Assembly (NCBI GenBank): GCA_052061695.1
Contig: JBPZEY010000004.1
Length of the DNA stretch: 64,000 bases
Direction: 5' to 3' (one strand)
DNA from: Alkalicoccus luteus
GTDB taxonomy: Bacteria; Bacillota; Bacilli; Bacillales; Salisediminibacteriaceae
The notes under the pieces were generated by a model that made no database searches, was not told the DNA's origin, and saw only the letters and a list, made by a program, of their open reading frames with translations. How positions within the stretch are numbered: the first letter of the stretch is position 1; each line of letters begins with the position of its first letter. Of this stretch, positions 16,525-24,631 are shown in pieces. A program made the translations under genes and the position numbers.

Positions 16525-18123
16525 TTATAAAAACAACGGCAGCAGCTGGGACGTCAGCGTAACGAAAACGAGCGCAAACGGATAGGCTGCTGCATAGGCG
16601 ACCGCGGCGTCATCGGTTGAGACAAGTTTGTTCAGCACACCGAGACCGGGCGTGCTAGTCATGCCGCCGCACAAGGAACCGAGGGCGTGCACAGAGCTCA
16701 TCCGCAGCAGCTGCCAGGCGACGAAAAAGCCGATCAGCATCGGCACAATCGTAATGAGTGCCCCTGCGGCAATAACCGTCAGTCCCTGCTCTGCTACCGT
16801 ATCGACCAGCCCTTCCCCTGCTGTCGTTCCGGCACCAGCTAAAAACAGAACTAGTCCCAGATCCCGGATCACCTGATTAGACGGCTGAAAGAAGCGGGCG
16901 CGGATCGGCCCGAGCCTGCCGAAATGGCCAATGATTAACGCAATGATCAGCGGGCCGCCGGCTGCTCCGAATGACACGGACTGCTCTCCCGGAAGCGGCA
17001 GTTCGATCATGCCTGCCAGCACGCCTAATAAAAGAATCAGGCTGAGCGAGAGCAGGTGCACGTTTGTAACAGGAAGCTTTCGTCTGCTGAACAGCTTCTC
17101 CACTTCTTCCACACGGTCCTCGCTGCTGACTACCGTCAGCACGTCTCCTGCTTCCAGCCGCCAGCCCGGATGCTGATTAAATTCAAAGCCGCCTCGCTCT
17201 ACGCGTGTAACAGTCACACCGTAGCGGCTGCGAAGTCCGAGCTCACGCAGGCTTTTGCCAATTAAATCCTCTGCTCCGACTGTTACCTTTCTTAATTCAA
17301 CCCGGTCGGCGCTGATAAAGGAATCGTCGCTTTCTTTTCCGAGTTCATCCCTGACCCGCTCCAGATCCTCCTTTAATCCGACCGTTACCAGTTTGTCCCC
17401 CTTCATAATCACCGTGTCGCTCAGGCTGATAATGTTCCGGGTGCCGCGGATGACCCGGCTGACAACGGCCGACGTACCGCGCCCTGCTTTTAATTCTTTC
17501 AGCGTTCTGCGGTGCGCCGATTCACTCGTCACCTCAATCATCATCACTTCCGGTGACTGTCTGCTCCGTTTTGGGCCAGACTTTTGCTCTAGCTCCTGCA
17601 TCAAATTGATGCGAAACAGCTTCGGAAACAGCTGCACGAACAGGACAACCGCCAACACCCCTACCGGGTACGCAATCCCGTAGCCGACCGAAGCTGCCCC
17701 ATCACCCGTGGCGTCGATCGCCGCAGCAAGTCCCGGCGTACTGGTGAGCGCTCCGCTCATCATGCCGACGGCGAGCGCTTCCGGCAGATCAAACAGCGCC
17801 GCTACCGCCATCGTTACAGCGGCCGCAACTACGATAATCAGCATCCCGATCAGTCCATACTGCATCCCGGATGTTCGCATCATACGGAAAAATCGCGGGC
17901 CTGCCTGCAGTCCGACCGCTGCGATAAACAACGTCAGCCCAAGGTTTTGGACGGTTTCCGATACTTGATAGCCATAGTGACCGAAAAACATTGCCGTAAA
18001 GAGAACGGCGCTCAGTCCCAGGCTAATTCCTTTTATATGTGCTTTCCCGAGCACAGAGCCGATAAATAATATCGTAAACAGAAGAACGAGCGGTTCTTCC
18101 AGCAAATGTTGAATGACTGTCAT
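16525..18123 (-). CDS. AspT/YidE/YbjL family transporter
   Basis: Polytopic membrane protein, 532 aa, of the aspartate:alanine exchanger (AAEx) family. Two hydrophobic halves flank two regulatory RCK_C (TrkA-C) domains: the N-terminal half has about five membrane segments (from PLVLLFTILFIGSVLG), the RCK_C domains occupy about residues 190-360 (LKELKAGRGTSAVVSRVIRG and RSLRELGLRSRYGVTVTRVER motifs), and the C-terminal half repeats the first. GALTSTPGLAAA and GGMTSTPGLGVL are the paired conserved loops of the family. The substrate is unknown. The ATG at 18123 has GGGAGGA 7 nt upstream; the frame reaches further left without support. Confidence 0.9.
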   Translation of the reverse strand: MTVIQHLLEEPLVLLFTILFIGSVLGKAHIKGISLGLSAVLFTAMFFGHYGYQVSETVQNLGLTLFIAAVGLQAGPRFFRMMRTSGMQYGLIGMLIIVVAAAVTMAVAALFDLPEALAVGMMSGALTSTPGLAAAIDATGDGAASVGYGIAYPVGVLAVVLFVQLFPKLFRINLMQELEQKSGPKRSRQSPEVMMIEVTSESAHRRTLKELKAGRGTSAVVSRVIRGTRNIISLSDTVIMKGDKLVTVGLKEDLERVRDELGKESDDSFISADRVELRKVTVGAEDLIGKSLRELGLRSRYGVTVTRVERGGFEFNQHPGWRLEAGDVLTVVSSEDRVEEVEKLFSRRKLPVTNVHLLSLSLILLLGVLAGMIELPLPGEQSVSFGAAGGPLIIALIIGHFGRLGPIRARFFQPSNQVIRDLGLVLFLAGAGTTAGEGLVDTVAEQGLTVIAAGALITIVPMLIGFFVAWQLLRMSSVHALGSLCGGMTSTPGLGVLNKLVSTDDAAVAYAAAYPFALVFVTLTSQLLPLFL

Positions 18124-18304
18124 AAGCGTATCCTCCCACTCCCGTTTGTCAGTGCTGTACCCGTTCGCACCATCTTTCAAGCGGTAGGATCGTACTGGAA
18201 CTTAACTTGAATTTTTAGAATGTTATTGCTAATTTTAGGTCGATTATGCCATGATGAGCCTTGTACTCTGGTACATATTTCAAAACAAGGAGGATGAATG
18301 TGTG

Positions 18305-18856
18305 ATGAAGAAATGGTTCGTAACGTTCACCAGCGCTGCTCTCATCGGTTTTGGAGGTATGTCTGCGGCTCACGCCGATCACGAAGAAGGTACAGTAAAC
18401 TGCGGGGATTTTGAAACAGGTCAAGAGGTCTGGGAGTTCTGGGAGTCGCATGACTACAGCTCTGAGAATGACCCGGAAGGCCTTGACGGCGACAGTGACG
18501 GCGTTCCATGTGAAAGCCTGACGCTTGATGCCGGCCTCGAACAAACATTTCTTGACCATGACGCCGCTATGACAGGCGAGAATGGTGAAAATGGAAATGG
18601 CGAAGGCGAAGGAACTGAAGGAACGAACAACAACGGCAACAATGAAGAAGCCGAAGAAAACCATAACAATGACAACAACAACGATCACAACGACGCGGAT
18701 AACAACGCAAACCATAATGACAACAATCACGACGATGAAGGAAACGAAATGCCTGCAACGGCTACTTCCTACCCGACTCTCGCGCTGATGGCTCTGCTTG
18801 CAGCAGGTGCCGGCGGCATGATGCTCATGCGACGCCGCACTACAGCCACTGAATAA
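18305..18856 (+). CDS. Excalibur-domain surface protein with LPxTA-like anchor
   Basis: Exported, very acidic protein of 183 aa. A signal peptide (MKKWFVTFTSAALIGFGGMS) is followed by an excalibur calcium-binding domain (CGDFETGQEVWEFW ... DGDSDGVPCESL). A long Asn/Asp/Glu/His low-complexity stretch leads to a C-terminal sorting-type tail: MPATATSYP, a hydrophobic segment, then MRRRTT. The tail is shared with the protein at 31521-32414. Start at ATG 18305 with AAGGAGG 11 nt upstream; GTG 18302 is possible. Wall attachment by a class of sortase that accepts LPxTA is inferred; no sortase gene is in the window. Confidence 0.88.
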   Translation: MKKWFVTFTSAALIGFGGMSAAHADHEEGTVNCGDFETGQEVWEFWESHDYSSENDPEGLDGDSDGVPCESLTLDAGLEQTFLDHDAAMTGENGENGNGEGEGTEGTNNNGNNEEAEENHNNDNNNDHNDADNNANHNDNNHDDEGNEMPATATSYPTLALMALLAAGAGGMMLMRRRTTATE

Positions 18857-18863
18857 AAAAATG

Positions 18864-18899
18864 AACCGCCTTCCGGATTTTTCAGGAAGGCGGTTTTTT
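18864..18899 (+). terminator. Rho-independent terminator
   Basis: AACCGCCTTCC (18864-18874) pairs with GGAAGGCGGTT (18885-18895), followed by a T run, just after the excalibur gene. Confidence 0.92.
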
Positions 18900-19095
18900 A
18901 CTGGTTACAGATTAAACACGATCGCTCTCATTCCGATTTTACTGTTAACAAGGATCGAAACTCCTTATGTGAGTCAGCGAATTACTTTATTCCTATTTTT
19001 ATTTTCCATAAAAAGATCAACACTAAACTTTCTGAATATACACACTTTCCTCACATTTTTATCTTATTATGGAACGAAAAGAGGGAGGGATCCAG

Positions 19096-21078
19096 ATGGA
19101 ACATCATCAGGGACACGAGCATAACCACCAGCCAGCAAATCACGCAAATCATCTGAACGATTTTAAACATCGATTTTATGTCTCAGCTGCAGTTATGGTA
19201 CCAATCCTTGCCCTTTCTCCAATGATTCAGGAGTTTTTAGGGCAAAACTGGCGCTTCCCGTTTGATATGTATATTCTTTTTCTTCTATCTAGTTTTGTGT
19301 ACTTCTACGGGGGCTGGCCGTTCTTAAAAGGAATAGTAAGTGAAATGCGTGATCGGAATCCAGGAATGATGACGCTGATTTCCCTGGCCATTTCTGTCGC
19401 CTATTTTTACAGCACAGCCGTTGTATTTGGCGTTCCGGGACATGAAATGTACTGGGAACTCTCTACCTTAATCGTAATCATGCTGCTTGGCCATTGGATT
19501 GAAATGAAATCGATTGCCGGCGCCTCCAGCGATTTAGAGGAACTCGTCCGTTTCATGCCTTCCAGCGCCCATTTATTACAAGAAGACGGGACAACCGTCG
19601 AAGTGAAAGCTTCTACTCTCACTCCGGGTCAGCGTGTCCTTGTAAAACCTGGAGAAAAAGTTCCGGTAGATGGAACCGTTGCACAAGGCAGATCTGACGT
19701 GGATGAATCAGCAGTCACTGGTGAATCGGTTCCTGTTTACAAAGAGGCTGGGGATTCTTTAATCGGAGGCTCGATTAACAGTGAAGGTGCGTTAACTGTG
19801 GTCGTTGAAAAAACCGGCCAGGAAAGCTATTTGTCCCAGGTAATTAAATTAGTCCAGGAAGCACAGGAATCGAAGTCCCGGACACAGGATCTGGCAAACA
19901 GAGCGGCTAAATTTCTTTTTTATGTCGCCGTTATCGCCGGAGTACTAACCTTGTCTGGATGGCTTGCTGCCGGGTTTTCGACTAACTTTGCGATAGAACG
20001 AATGGTAACCGTTATGGTTATTGCATGTCCGCACGCATTGGGACTTGCTGCCCCGCTTGTAACGGCGGTTTCTACCTCCCTCTCTGCTAAAAAAGGACTT
20101 TTGATTCGCAATCGGACCAGCTTTGAAGAAGCAAGATATCTGAATGCCGTGCTATTCGATAAAACCGGCACGTTAACAAAAGGTGAATTTGGAATTACGG
20201 ATGTCATAGAAGAACATGCGGACAGAAAAACTATTTTGTATTACGCATCCTCACTGGAATCCTCCTCTGCTCATCCAATTGCCCAAGGAATTGTGCGTTC
20301 TGCGGAGGAAGAAGGAATCAATTACTCCCCTCCTGAAGAGGTCGATTCGTTAACGGGAAAAGGATTGAGCGGCCGGATTCAAGATAAACAAGTTCTTGCA
20401 GTCAGCCCCGGTTATATGCGTGAAAATAAGGTCTCTTTCCATGAGGCTACTTTTCAGCAATTATCCTCTGAAGGGAAAACGGTCATTTTTCTCATTGTTG
20501 ATGATGTGTTATACGGGATGATCGCACTTGCTGATCAAGTGCGCGAGGATTCCAAAGAAGCAGTCCGGATCTTGCATCAAATGGGAATCGAAGCCATGAT
20601 GGTTACAGGCGATAATCGAACCGTCGCTCAATGGGTCGGCAAGGAACTTGGACTAGATCAGATCTATGCAGAAGTTCTCCCTCATGAGAAAGCAGAAATT
20701 GTGGAACAAGTTCAAAGAGCTGGTAAGAAAACCGCGATGACAGGCGACGGGGTGAACGATGCTCCTGCGCTAGCCGTTGCTGATTTAGGTATCGCCATTG
20801 GAGCAGGCACAGATGTCGCGGTTGAATCAGCAGATGTGGTACTTGTCCGCAGCAACCCTTTAGACGTTGCAGCGCTGATCAGACTCTCCCGCTCTACTTA
20901 CCGAAAAATGATTCAAAATCTTTGGTGGGCAGCCGGATATAATATCATCGCCCTGCCTCTCGCTGCCGGCATACTTTATCAAGCAGGTATATTGTTAACT
21001 CCAGCGGTGGGGGCTGTGTTAATGTCAGTCAGCACTATAATCGTTGCAATTAATGCCAAACTGTTAAAATCCGAATAA
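19096..21078 (+). CDS. copB: CopB-type heavy-metal P-type ATPase
   Basis: Membrane metal exporter of the P1B-3 group, 660 aa, pumping copper (Cu(II)/Cu(I)) or silver out of the cell at the cost of ATP. The N-terminus is a His-rich tail (EHHQGHEHNHQPANHANH) instead of an HMA domain. The membrane metal motif is CPH (VIACPHALGLAAP), as in CopB. The actuator TGES, phosphorylation DKTGTLT, SSAHPIAQ and GDGVNDAP motifs are all intact. ATG 19096 has GGGAGG 7 nt upstream. Base composition is visibly more AT-rich than the neighbouring genes, compatible with transfer. No regulator or chaperone gene is adjacent. Confidence 0.92.
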   Translation: MEHHQGHEHNHQPANHANHLNDFKHRFYVSAAVMVPILALSPMIQEFLGQNWRFPFDMYILFLLSSFVYFYGGWPFLKGIVSEMRDRNPGMMTLISLAISVAYFYSTAVVFGVPGHEMYWELSTLIVIMLLGHWIEMKSIAGASSDLEELVRFMPSSAHLLQEDGTTVEVKASTLTPGQRVLVKPGEKVPVDGTVAQGRSDVDESAVTGESVPVYKEAGDSLIGGSINSEGALTVVVEKTGQESYLSQVIKLVQEAQESKSRTQDLANRAAKFLFYVAVIAGVLTLSGWLAAGFSTNFAIERMVTVMVIACPHALGLAAPLVTAVSTSLSAKKGLLIRNRTSFEEARYLNAVLFDKTGTLTKGEFGITDVIEEHADRKTILYYASSLESSSAHPIAQGIVRSAEEEGINYSPPEEVDSLTGKGLSGRIQDKQVLAVSPGYMRENKVSFHEATFQQLSSEGKTVIFLIVDDVLYGMIALADQVREDSKEAVRILHQMGIEAMMVTGDNRTVAQWVGKELGLDQIYAEVLPHEKAEIVEQVQRAGKKTAMTGDGVNDAPALAVADLGIAIGAGTDVAVESADVVLVRSNPLDVAALIRLSRSTYRKMIQNLWWAAGYNIIALPLAAGILYQAGILLTPAVGAVLMSVSTIIVAINAKLLKSE

Positions 21079-21108
21079 TTGATCTCTGTGCACCTCTACT
21101 ATAAAGAA

Positions 21109-21145
21109 ACCGGCGGTTGAATAAGTTCAACAAGCCGGTCTTTTT
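21109..21145 (+). terminator. Rho-independent terminator
   Basis: ACCGGC and GTTGA pair with TCAAC and GCCGGT in a 37-nt hairpin ending in CTTTTT, 30 nt after the CopB gene. Confidence 0.85.
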
Positions 21146-21202
21146 CATCTGCTTTTGACTACGATCAATCCCGCGGCTAGCAGTATGTATGTTGTACTCC
21201 TT

Positions 21203-21397
21203 TTACGAATGTCTCGTCTGTTCCCGGACGTCGAGGGCAATTTTCAAAATGTACAGCAGAATGAGCAGCTTCGTCACTTCCACGATGCCGTTAAAAAAGC
21301 CCGGACTGTAAAACAGCAGCGCCGTGTGAGGGATAATGACGTTGATCATTACCGCCATTAAAAGCAGCACGATAAATGCAATGAGAACACGGTGCAT
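21203..21397 (-). CDS. Small membrane protein, 64 aa
   Basis: Not recognised. A 64-aa protein with two hydrophobic segments (VLIAFIVLLLMAVMINVII and VTKLLILLYILKIAL), probably spanning the membrane twice, and a charged tail DVREQTRHS. The ATG at 21397 was chosen because AAGGAGG lies 6 nt upstream; the frame extends 14 codons more. Another minus-strand gene, tenA, lies 78 nt upstream, so the two might be cotranscribed. Confidence 0.7.
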   Translation of the reverse strand: MHRVLIAFIVLLLMAVMINVIIPHTALLFYSPGFFNGIVEVTKLLILLYILKIALDVREQTRHS

Positions 21398-21475
21398 CAA
21401 ATTCCTCCTTTCAGAAGGCATCATACACGCGCGCCCCATTGACTGTCCATCTCACGCCGGATAACCATTCGTTCG

Positions 21476-22150
21476 TCAGGCTTTCATCGGCCACATCGTC
21501 TGATGATACGCCATATCCCAGAACATATACTCAAACCGGGTCGTGTTCAGAAAGATCGTTTCCAGCTTCTGAAGTTCGGCTTCGGAGCTGTCCGCTGTTA
21601 ACTCGTCCAAAAGATCGATACACCACTGTGCGGTTTGTGCAAACTCCTCTGAGCTGTACATACGGATCCATTCTCCATAGAGCGGATGATCGGCAGCGCC
21701 TGGTATAACCGCCAGTTCGCGCCCTATTTCCCAATAGCTCCACGCGCACGGAAGCAGGGCGGCGACAAGATCACTAAGCGAGCCGTTTTGACCGACGTGC
21801 AGCATATAGTGCGTATAGGCGAGCGTCGTCGGTGAAGGCGATGCTTCCTCCAACTCCTGCTCGGTGATGCCGAACTTCTTGGCGTATTCGCGGTGCAGTT
21901 CCATTTCATCATTCATCGTGACATCGAGCAGCTTTGCAAATCGTCCCATCGTCTCCACGTTCGTTGCCTTGGACGCCCCAATCGCGAACAGCTTGGCATA
22001 CTCAATTAAGTACAGATAGTCCTGTACCATGAAAAAGCGGAATTTCTCTGGATCGAGCGTCCCTTCTCCCATCTCTGTCACGAACGGATGCTGGTGGTTT
22101 TCCCGCCAAATCGGCTGCAGCTTTTCGTGTAATCTTTCACTGAATCTCAT
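21476..22150 (-). CDS. tenA: Thiaminase II / aminopyrimidine aminohydrolase TenA
   Basis: Cytoplasmic thiamin-salvage enzyme, 224 aa. It hydrolyses aminomethylpyrimidine from degraded thiamin to HMP and can cleave thiamin. The helical TenA fold is recognised by WRENHQHPFVTEMGEGTL, FRFFMVQDYLYLIEYAKL, LLPCAWSYWEIG (with the family's catalytic Cys) and EYMFWDMAYHQTMWP at the C-terminus. AAGGAG lies 10 nt before the chosen ATG at 22150; the longer frame runs into the leader. A TPP riboswitch with terminator lies directly upstream, so expression should fall when thiamin pyrophosphate is plentiful. No other thi genes are linked here. Confidence 0.94.
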   Translation of the reverse strand: MRFSERLHEKLQPIWRENHQHPFVTEMGEGTLDPEKFRFFMVQDYLYLIEYAKLFAIGASKATNVETMGRFAKLLDVTMNDEMELHREYAKKFGITEQELEEASPSPTTLAYTHYMLHVGQNGSLSDLVAALLPCAWSYWEIGRELAVIPGAADHPLYGEWIRMYSSEEFAQTAQWCIDLLDELTADSSEAELQKLETIFLNTTRFEYMFWDMAYHQTMWPMKA

Positions 22151-22212
22151 GTCAACCACTCTCCTTATTCGTTTATCACCAGCTGCCGAGAGCTTTATGA
22201 ACCTGATCCGGT

Positions 22213-22245
22213 GCACAAAAAAACTTCTTCCCAACAGGAAAGAAG
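22213..22245 (-). terminator. Terminator of TPP riboswitch leader
   Basis: On the minus strand CTTCTTTCC-TGTT-GGGAAGAAG followed by TTTTTTT, between the TPP aptamer and tenA; this would be the expression platform. Confidence 0.88.
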
Positions 22246-22296
22246 CGCGTTTCGGCATATGAAAAGAGAAGAATGAACTCTCTCTATACGCCGCGT

Positions 22297-22385
22297 CTTC
22301 CCTCCGCTAGTACGAACTAGATCAGGTAATTAAGGGTCGAGACCTCGTCTCTCTCAGCCGGCGTTCAGCTCCCCCAGAGCGGTGC
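22297..22385 (-). ncRNA. TPP riboswitch (THI element)
   Basis: On the minus strand the conserved blocks appear in order: GGGGGAGCT, GGCTGAGAGA, GACCCTTAATTACCTGATCT and AGCGGAGGGAAG. They match the TPP aptamer in spacing. It lies about 145 nt before tenA, with a terminator hairpin between, indicating transcriptional shut-off by thiamin pyrophosphate. Confidence 0.96.
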
Positions 22386-22443
22386 GTTACGTATTTCCTT
22401 CTTTTTACCATAGCGGATGCTCATTTGCAACTGGTCCGATCTA

Positions 22444-22508
22444 CAAAAAAACAGCCCTCCGGCTGCCTCAAAAGGGGGGGTGAAGCAGCCTGGAGAGAGC
22501 TGTTTTGT
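22444..22508 (-). terminator. Terminator of xylanase gene
   Basis: On the minus strand ACAGC...CTCC...GGCTGC pairs with GCAGCC...GGAG...GCTGT around a C-rich loop and ends in TTTTTTT, directly after the xylanase stop codon. Confidence 0.8.
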
Positions 22509-23717
22509 TTACCGTTCGTCCATCATGCGCCAGAAGGCGGGTTTAACGCGGTAGTTTTCATCAAATACGAATGGAGCGTCGATGCCGGTGCCGCTGTACT
22601 GCTCGGCACGATCATCGAGCCATGTGTGGTTATCGGCGATGCCCCAGAACGTCACGCTGCTGATGTCAGCGTCGAGCTCTTCATACAGGGAGAATATTTC
22701 TCCGAAGCGTTCAGCCTGCTCGTCGTAAAGGCTGTCCGGAATCTCGTCATACGTTGCATAGGCGTTATCCGGCGGCCATCCGTACAGGCTGACGTCGAGC
22801 TCTGTCACCTGATTGTCGAGCCCCAGTTCCGTAAAGAGCTCGAAGGAGTCCCTGGTATCTTCAATCGAAGGCCAGCCAATTTGAATATGTGCCTGGTGAC
22901 CGATGCCGTCCACCGGCACATCGTCCTCCAGCAGATCCGTAACCAGATCATACAGGTCGTCCCGCTTGGAAGGAACTTCTGTGTTGTAGTCATTTAAGTA
23001 AAGCATCGCATCATCTCCAGCATGCTCACGCGCTGATTCAAATGCTGTTTTGATGTAGTCCGTGCCGGTAATCTGATACCAGGCGGTTTCACGCAGACCG
23101 CCGCCGTCATCAATTGCTTCATTTACGACATCCCAGGCGGTGACAACATCTTTATAGCGATCTACTACGGTTTCAATATGTGTGTCGAGACGCTCCAGCA
23201 GCAGCTCTTTGTTTGCTGCCCGCTTCGCCTCATCGGTTTCATCCACCATCGGGCTGCCGTCTTCATCCAGGAAGAACCAGTCCGGTACCTGATTGTGCCA
23301 GACGAGCGTATGGAAGCGGAGCTCCATGTCATGCTTTCTGGCAAAGTCAGCGATCCGGTCTGCACCTTCCCAATCCCAGACGCCCTCCTCCGGCTGAAGG
23401 GAAATCGGCTTCATCGCATTTTCAGCAACAATGCTGTTGTAGTGGTGCTTCAGAATCTTCCCCTGCTTGCCGTTCAGCTGCCAAGGTTCCACCGCTGCTC
23501 CGATCGGAAAGGAATCACTGAATCTGTCTGCCATTGACTGCACCTGCCAAGCGTGAGGCTGTACGTTACCGTTGCCCATCTCCCCTTCTCCGAAGATTCC
23601 GCCTTTCGGTGGTCCCTGCTGTCCTTTTCCCTGTGCCGCAGCTGAACCTGCTGCTGCTCCTGCCAGCAGTGATACCGCCAGACCGGCAGCTGCCGTACGT
23701 TTCCAAAATGACTGCAT
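22509..23717 (-). CDS. Secreted endo-1,4-beta-xylanase, GH10
   Basis: Extracellular hemicellulase, 402 aa, hydrolysing internal xylosidic bonds of xylan. A signal peptide (residues 1-28, SLLAGAAAGSAAAQ) precedes a single GH10 barrel. The acid/base is Glu200 in WDVVNEAIDD and the nucleophile is Glu306 in QVTELDVSLYG. The substrate-site motifs HTLVWHNQ and WGIADNHTWL are intact. There is no carbohydrate-binding module. The gene stands alone. A strong promoter with a cre-like site between its boxes suggests catabolite repression by CcpA. Confidence 0.96.
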   Translation of the reverse strand: MQSFWKRTAAAGLAVSLLAGAAAGSAAAQGKGQQGPPKGGIFGEGEMGNGNVQPHAWQVQSMADRFSDSFPIGAAVEPWQLNGKQGKILKHHYNSIVAENAMKPISLQPEEGVWDWEGADRIADFARKHDMELRFHTLVWHNQVPDWFFLDEDGSPMVDETDEAKRAANKELLLERLDTHIETVVDRYKDVVTAWDVVNEAIDDGGGLRETAWYQITGTDYIKTAFESAREHAGDDAMLYLNDYNTEVPSKRDDLYDLVTDLLEDDVPVDGIGHQAHIQIGWPSIEDTRDSFELFTELGLDNQVTELDVSLYGWPPDNAYATYDEIPDSLYDEQAERFGEIFSLYEELDADISSVTFWGIADNHTWLDDRAEQYSGTGIDAPFVFDENYRVKPAFWRMMDER

Positions 23718-23778
23718 TCCATTTCCTCCCTTTATTCCGTATTTTTGTAGAAAAGAAATACTTTTCTAACTATCCTCT

Positions 23779-23807
23779 ATTATAATAGCGCTTACATTGT
23801 TTGTACA
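23779..23807 (-). promoter_or_regulatory. Xylanase promoter with cre-like site
   Basis: On the minus strand TGTACA (23807-23802), a 17-nt spacer and TATAAT (23784-23779). Within it TGTAAGCGCTATTA (23796-23783) differs at one position from a good CcpA cre element. Binding there would block the promoter, fitting glucose repression of xylanase. Confidence 0.7.
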
Positions 23808-23998
23808 CTGAATAAACTATCTATTCTGAAAAAAGATTCTATAGCCCTTGTTTTTTATAGGTATTTCATCGATAGCTGCAGGCTCGCTTCGTGCCTATTT
23901 CCGGTTATTTGGTTTTTCTTTCCGTCCGAAGGGGTAAAGAAACTAAAATATGAAAAAATGTGGTCAAACGCCACATTATCTTACTAGGAGGGATGAAC

Positions 23999-24268
23999 AT
24001 GGAACAAAAGCTGCAGACGCTGGAAAAAGAAGCAACAAAGCTTCAGGACCGGATCCGGGAATACAAGGTGCAGATTTCCGCTGTAATGATGACAAGTTGC
24101 GCTCATCGTTCCCGCGAGCTCGCCCAGCGCTCCGTTAACGAACTGTCCGATCTCCGACTTCAGGTACGACAGAATGAGTCCCGGCTCAATCAGGTTTTCC
24201 GCGAAAAGCAGTCTCTCCAGCGGACACTGCTGGACCGCCTTCACCCGTCCGGAATAAAACGTATCTGA
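23999..24268 (+). CDS. Small coiled-coil protein, 89 aa
   Basis: Not recognised. An 89-aa soluble protein almost wholly predicted helix: EQKLQTLEKEATKLQDRIREYK and ELSDLRLQVRQNESRLNQVF have heptad spacing of hydrophobic residues typical of a coiled coil. A single Cys lies in MMTSCAHRS. ATG 23999 has AGGAGG 7 nt upstream; the ATG at 23993 is too close to that site. No operon partner. Downstream (24269-24600) there is only the repeat array of locus 2. Confidence 0.72.
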   Translation: MEQKLQTLEKEATKLQDRIREYKVQISAVMMTSCAHRSRELAQRSVNELSDLRLQVRQNESRLNQVFREKQSLQRTLLDRLHPSGIKRI

Positions 24269-24415
24269 CTTCCTGCTTACTCCCCAACAGAAATCATACT
24301 TACAGCTGTCCAGCGATGTCGCCGCGGGGCAGTTTTTTCGTTGCAGCATTTACTTTTGAGCCTGCAGCCTGGCCCTCCTGCTGCCTCTGATGAAAAGTTA
24401 TTGCCCGAAGCTTCC

Positions 24416-24572
24416 AACTTTTCATCCTGAGGCTAAACTTTATCATCCTTCCTCCCAAACTTATTATTCTCAGGCTGAAACTTATGTTTGCTATCATTCT
24501 CCGTTCGTCATAGCGAATATTTTATCATTCTTCCCCTTAATCTTTTCATTCTCAACCCTCAACTTATTATCC
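24416..24572 (-). repeat. Degenerate 21-nt-period repeat array, locus 2
   Basis: On the minus strand, units related to AATGATAAAGTTT recur with a 21-nt period; the same base of each unit falls at 24568, 24547, 24526, then 24486, 24465, 24444 and 24423. The single 40-nt interval holds TTCGCTATGACGAACG (24517-24502), one base different from the element in locus 1. Like locus 1 it lies between convergent genes, just before a terminator. Confidence 0.75.
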
Positions 24573-24600
24573 TCCGGCCGCCGTAATCAATTTCTCCAGC

Positions 24601-24627
24601 AAAAAAGCCGGCATTTAACCGGCTTTT
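24601..24627 (-). terminator. Terminator of MerR/TipAS gene
   Basis: GCCGG (24607-24611) pairs with CCGGC (24619-24623); on the minus strand the stem runs into six T. It lies just past the regulator's stop codon. Confidence 0.75.
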
Positions 24628-24631
24628 CCGC

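Noticed and set aside
18215..18730. 171-codon minus-strand frame rich in Val/Ile
   Set aside because: Shadow of the Asn/Asp-rich excalibur gene, whose signal peptide, domain and sorting tail are clear on the plus strand.
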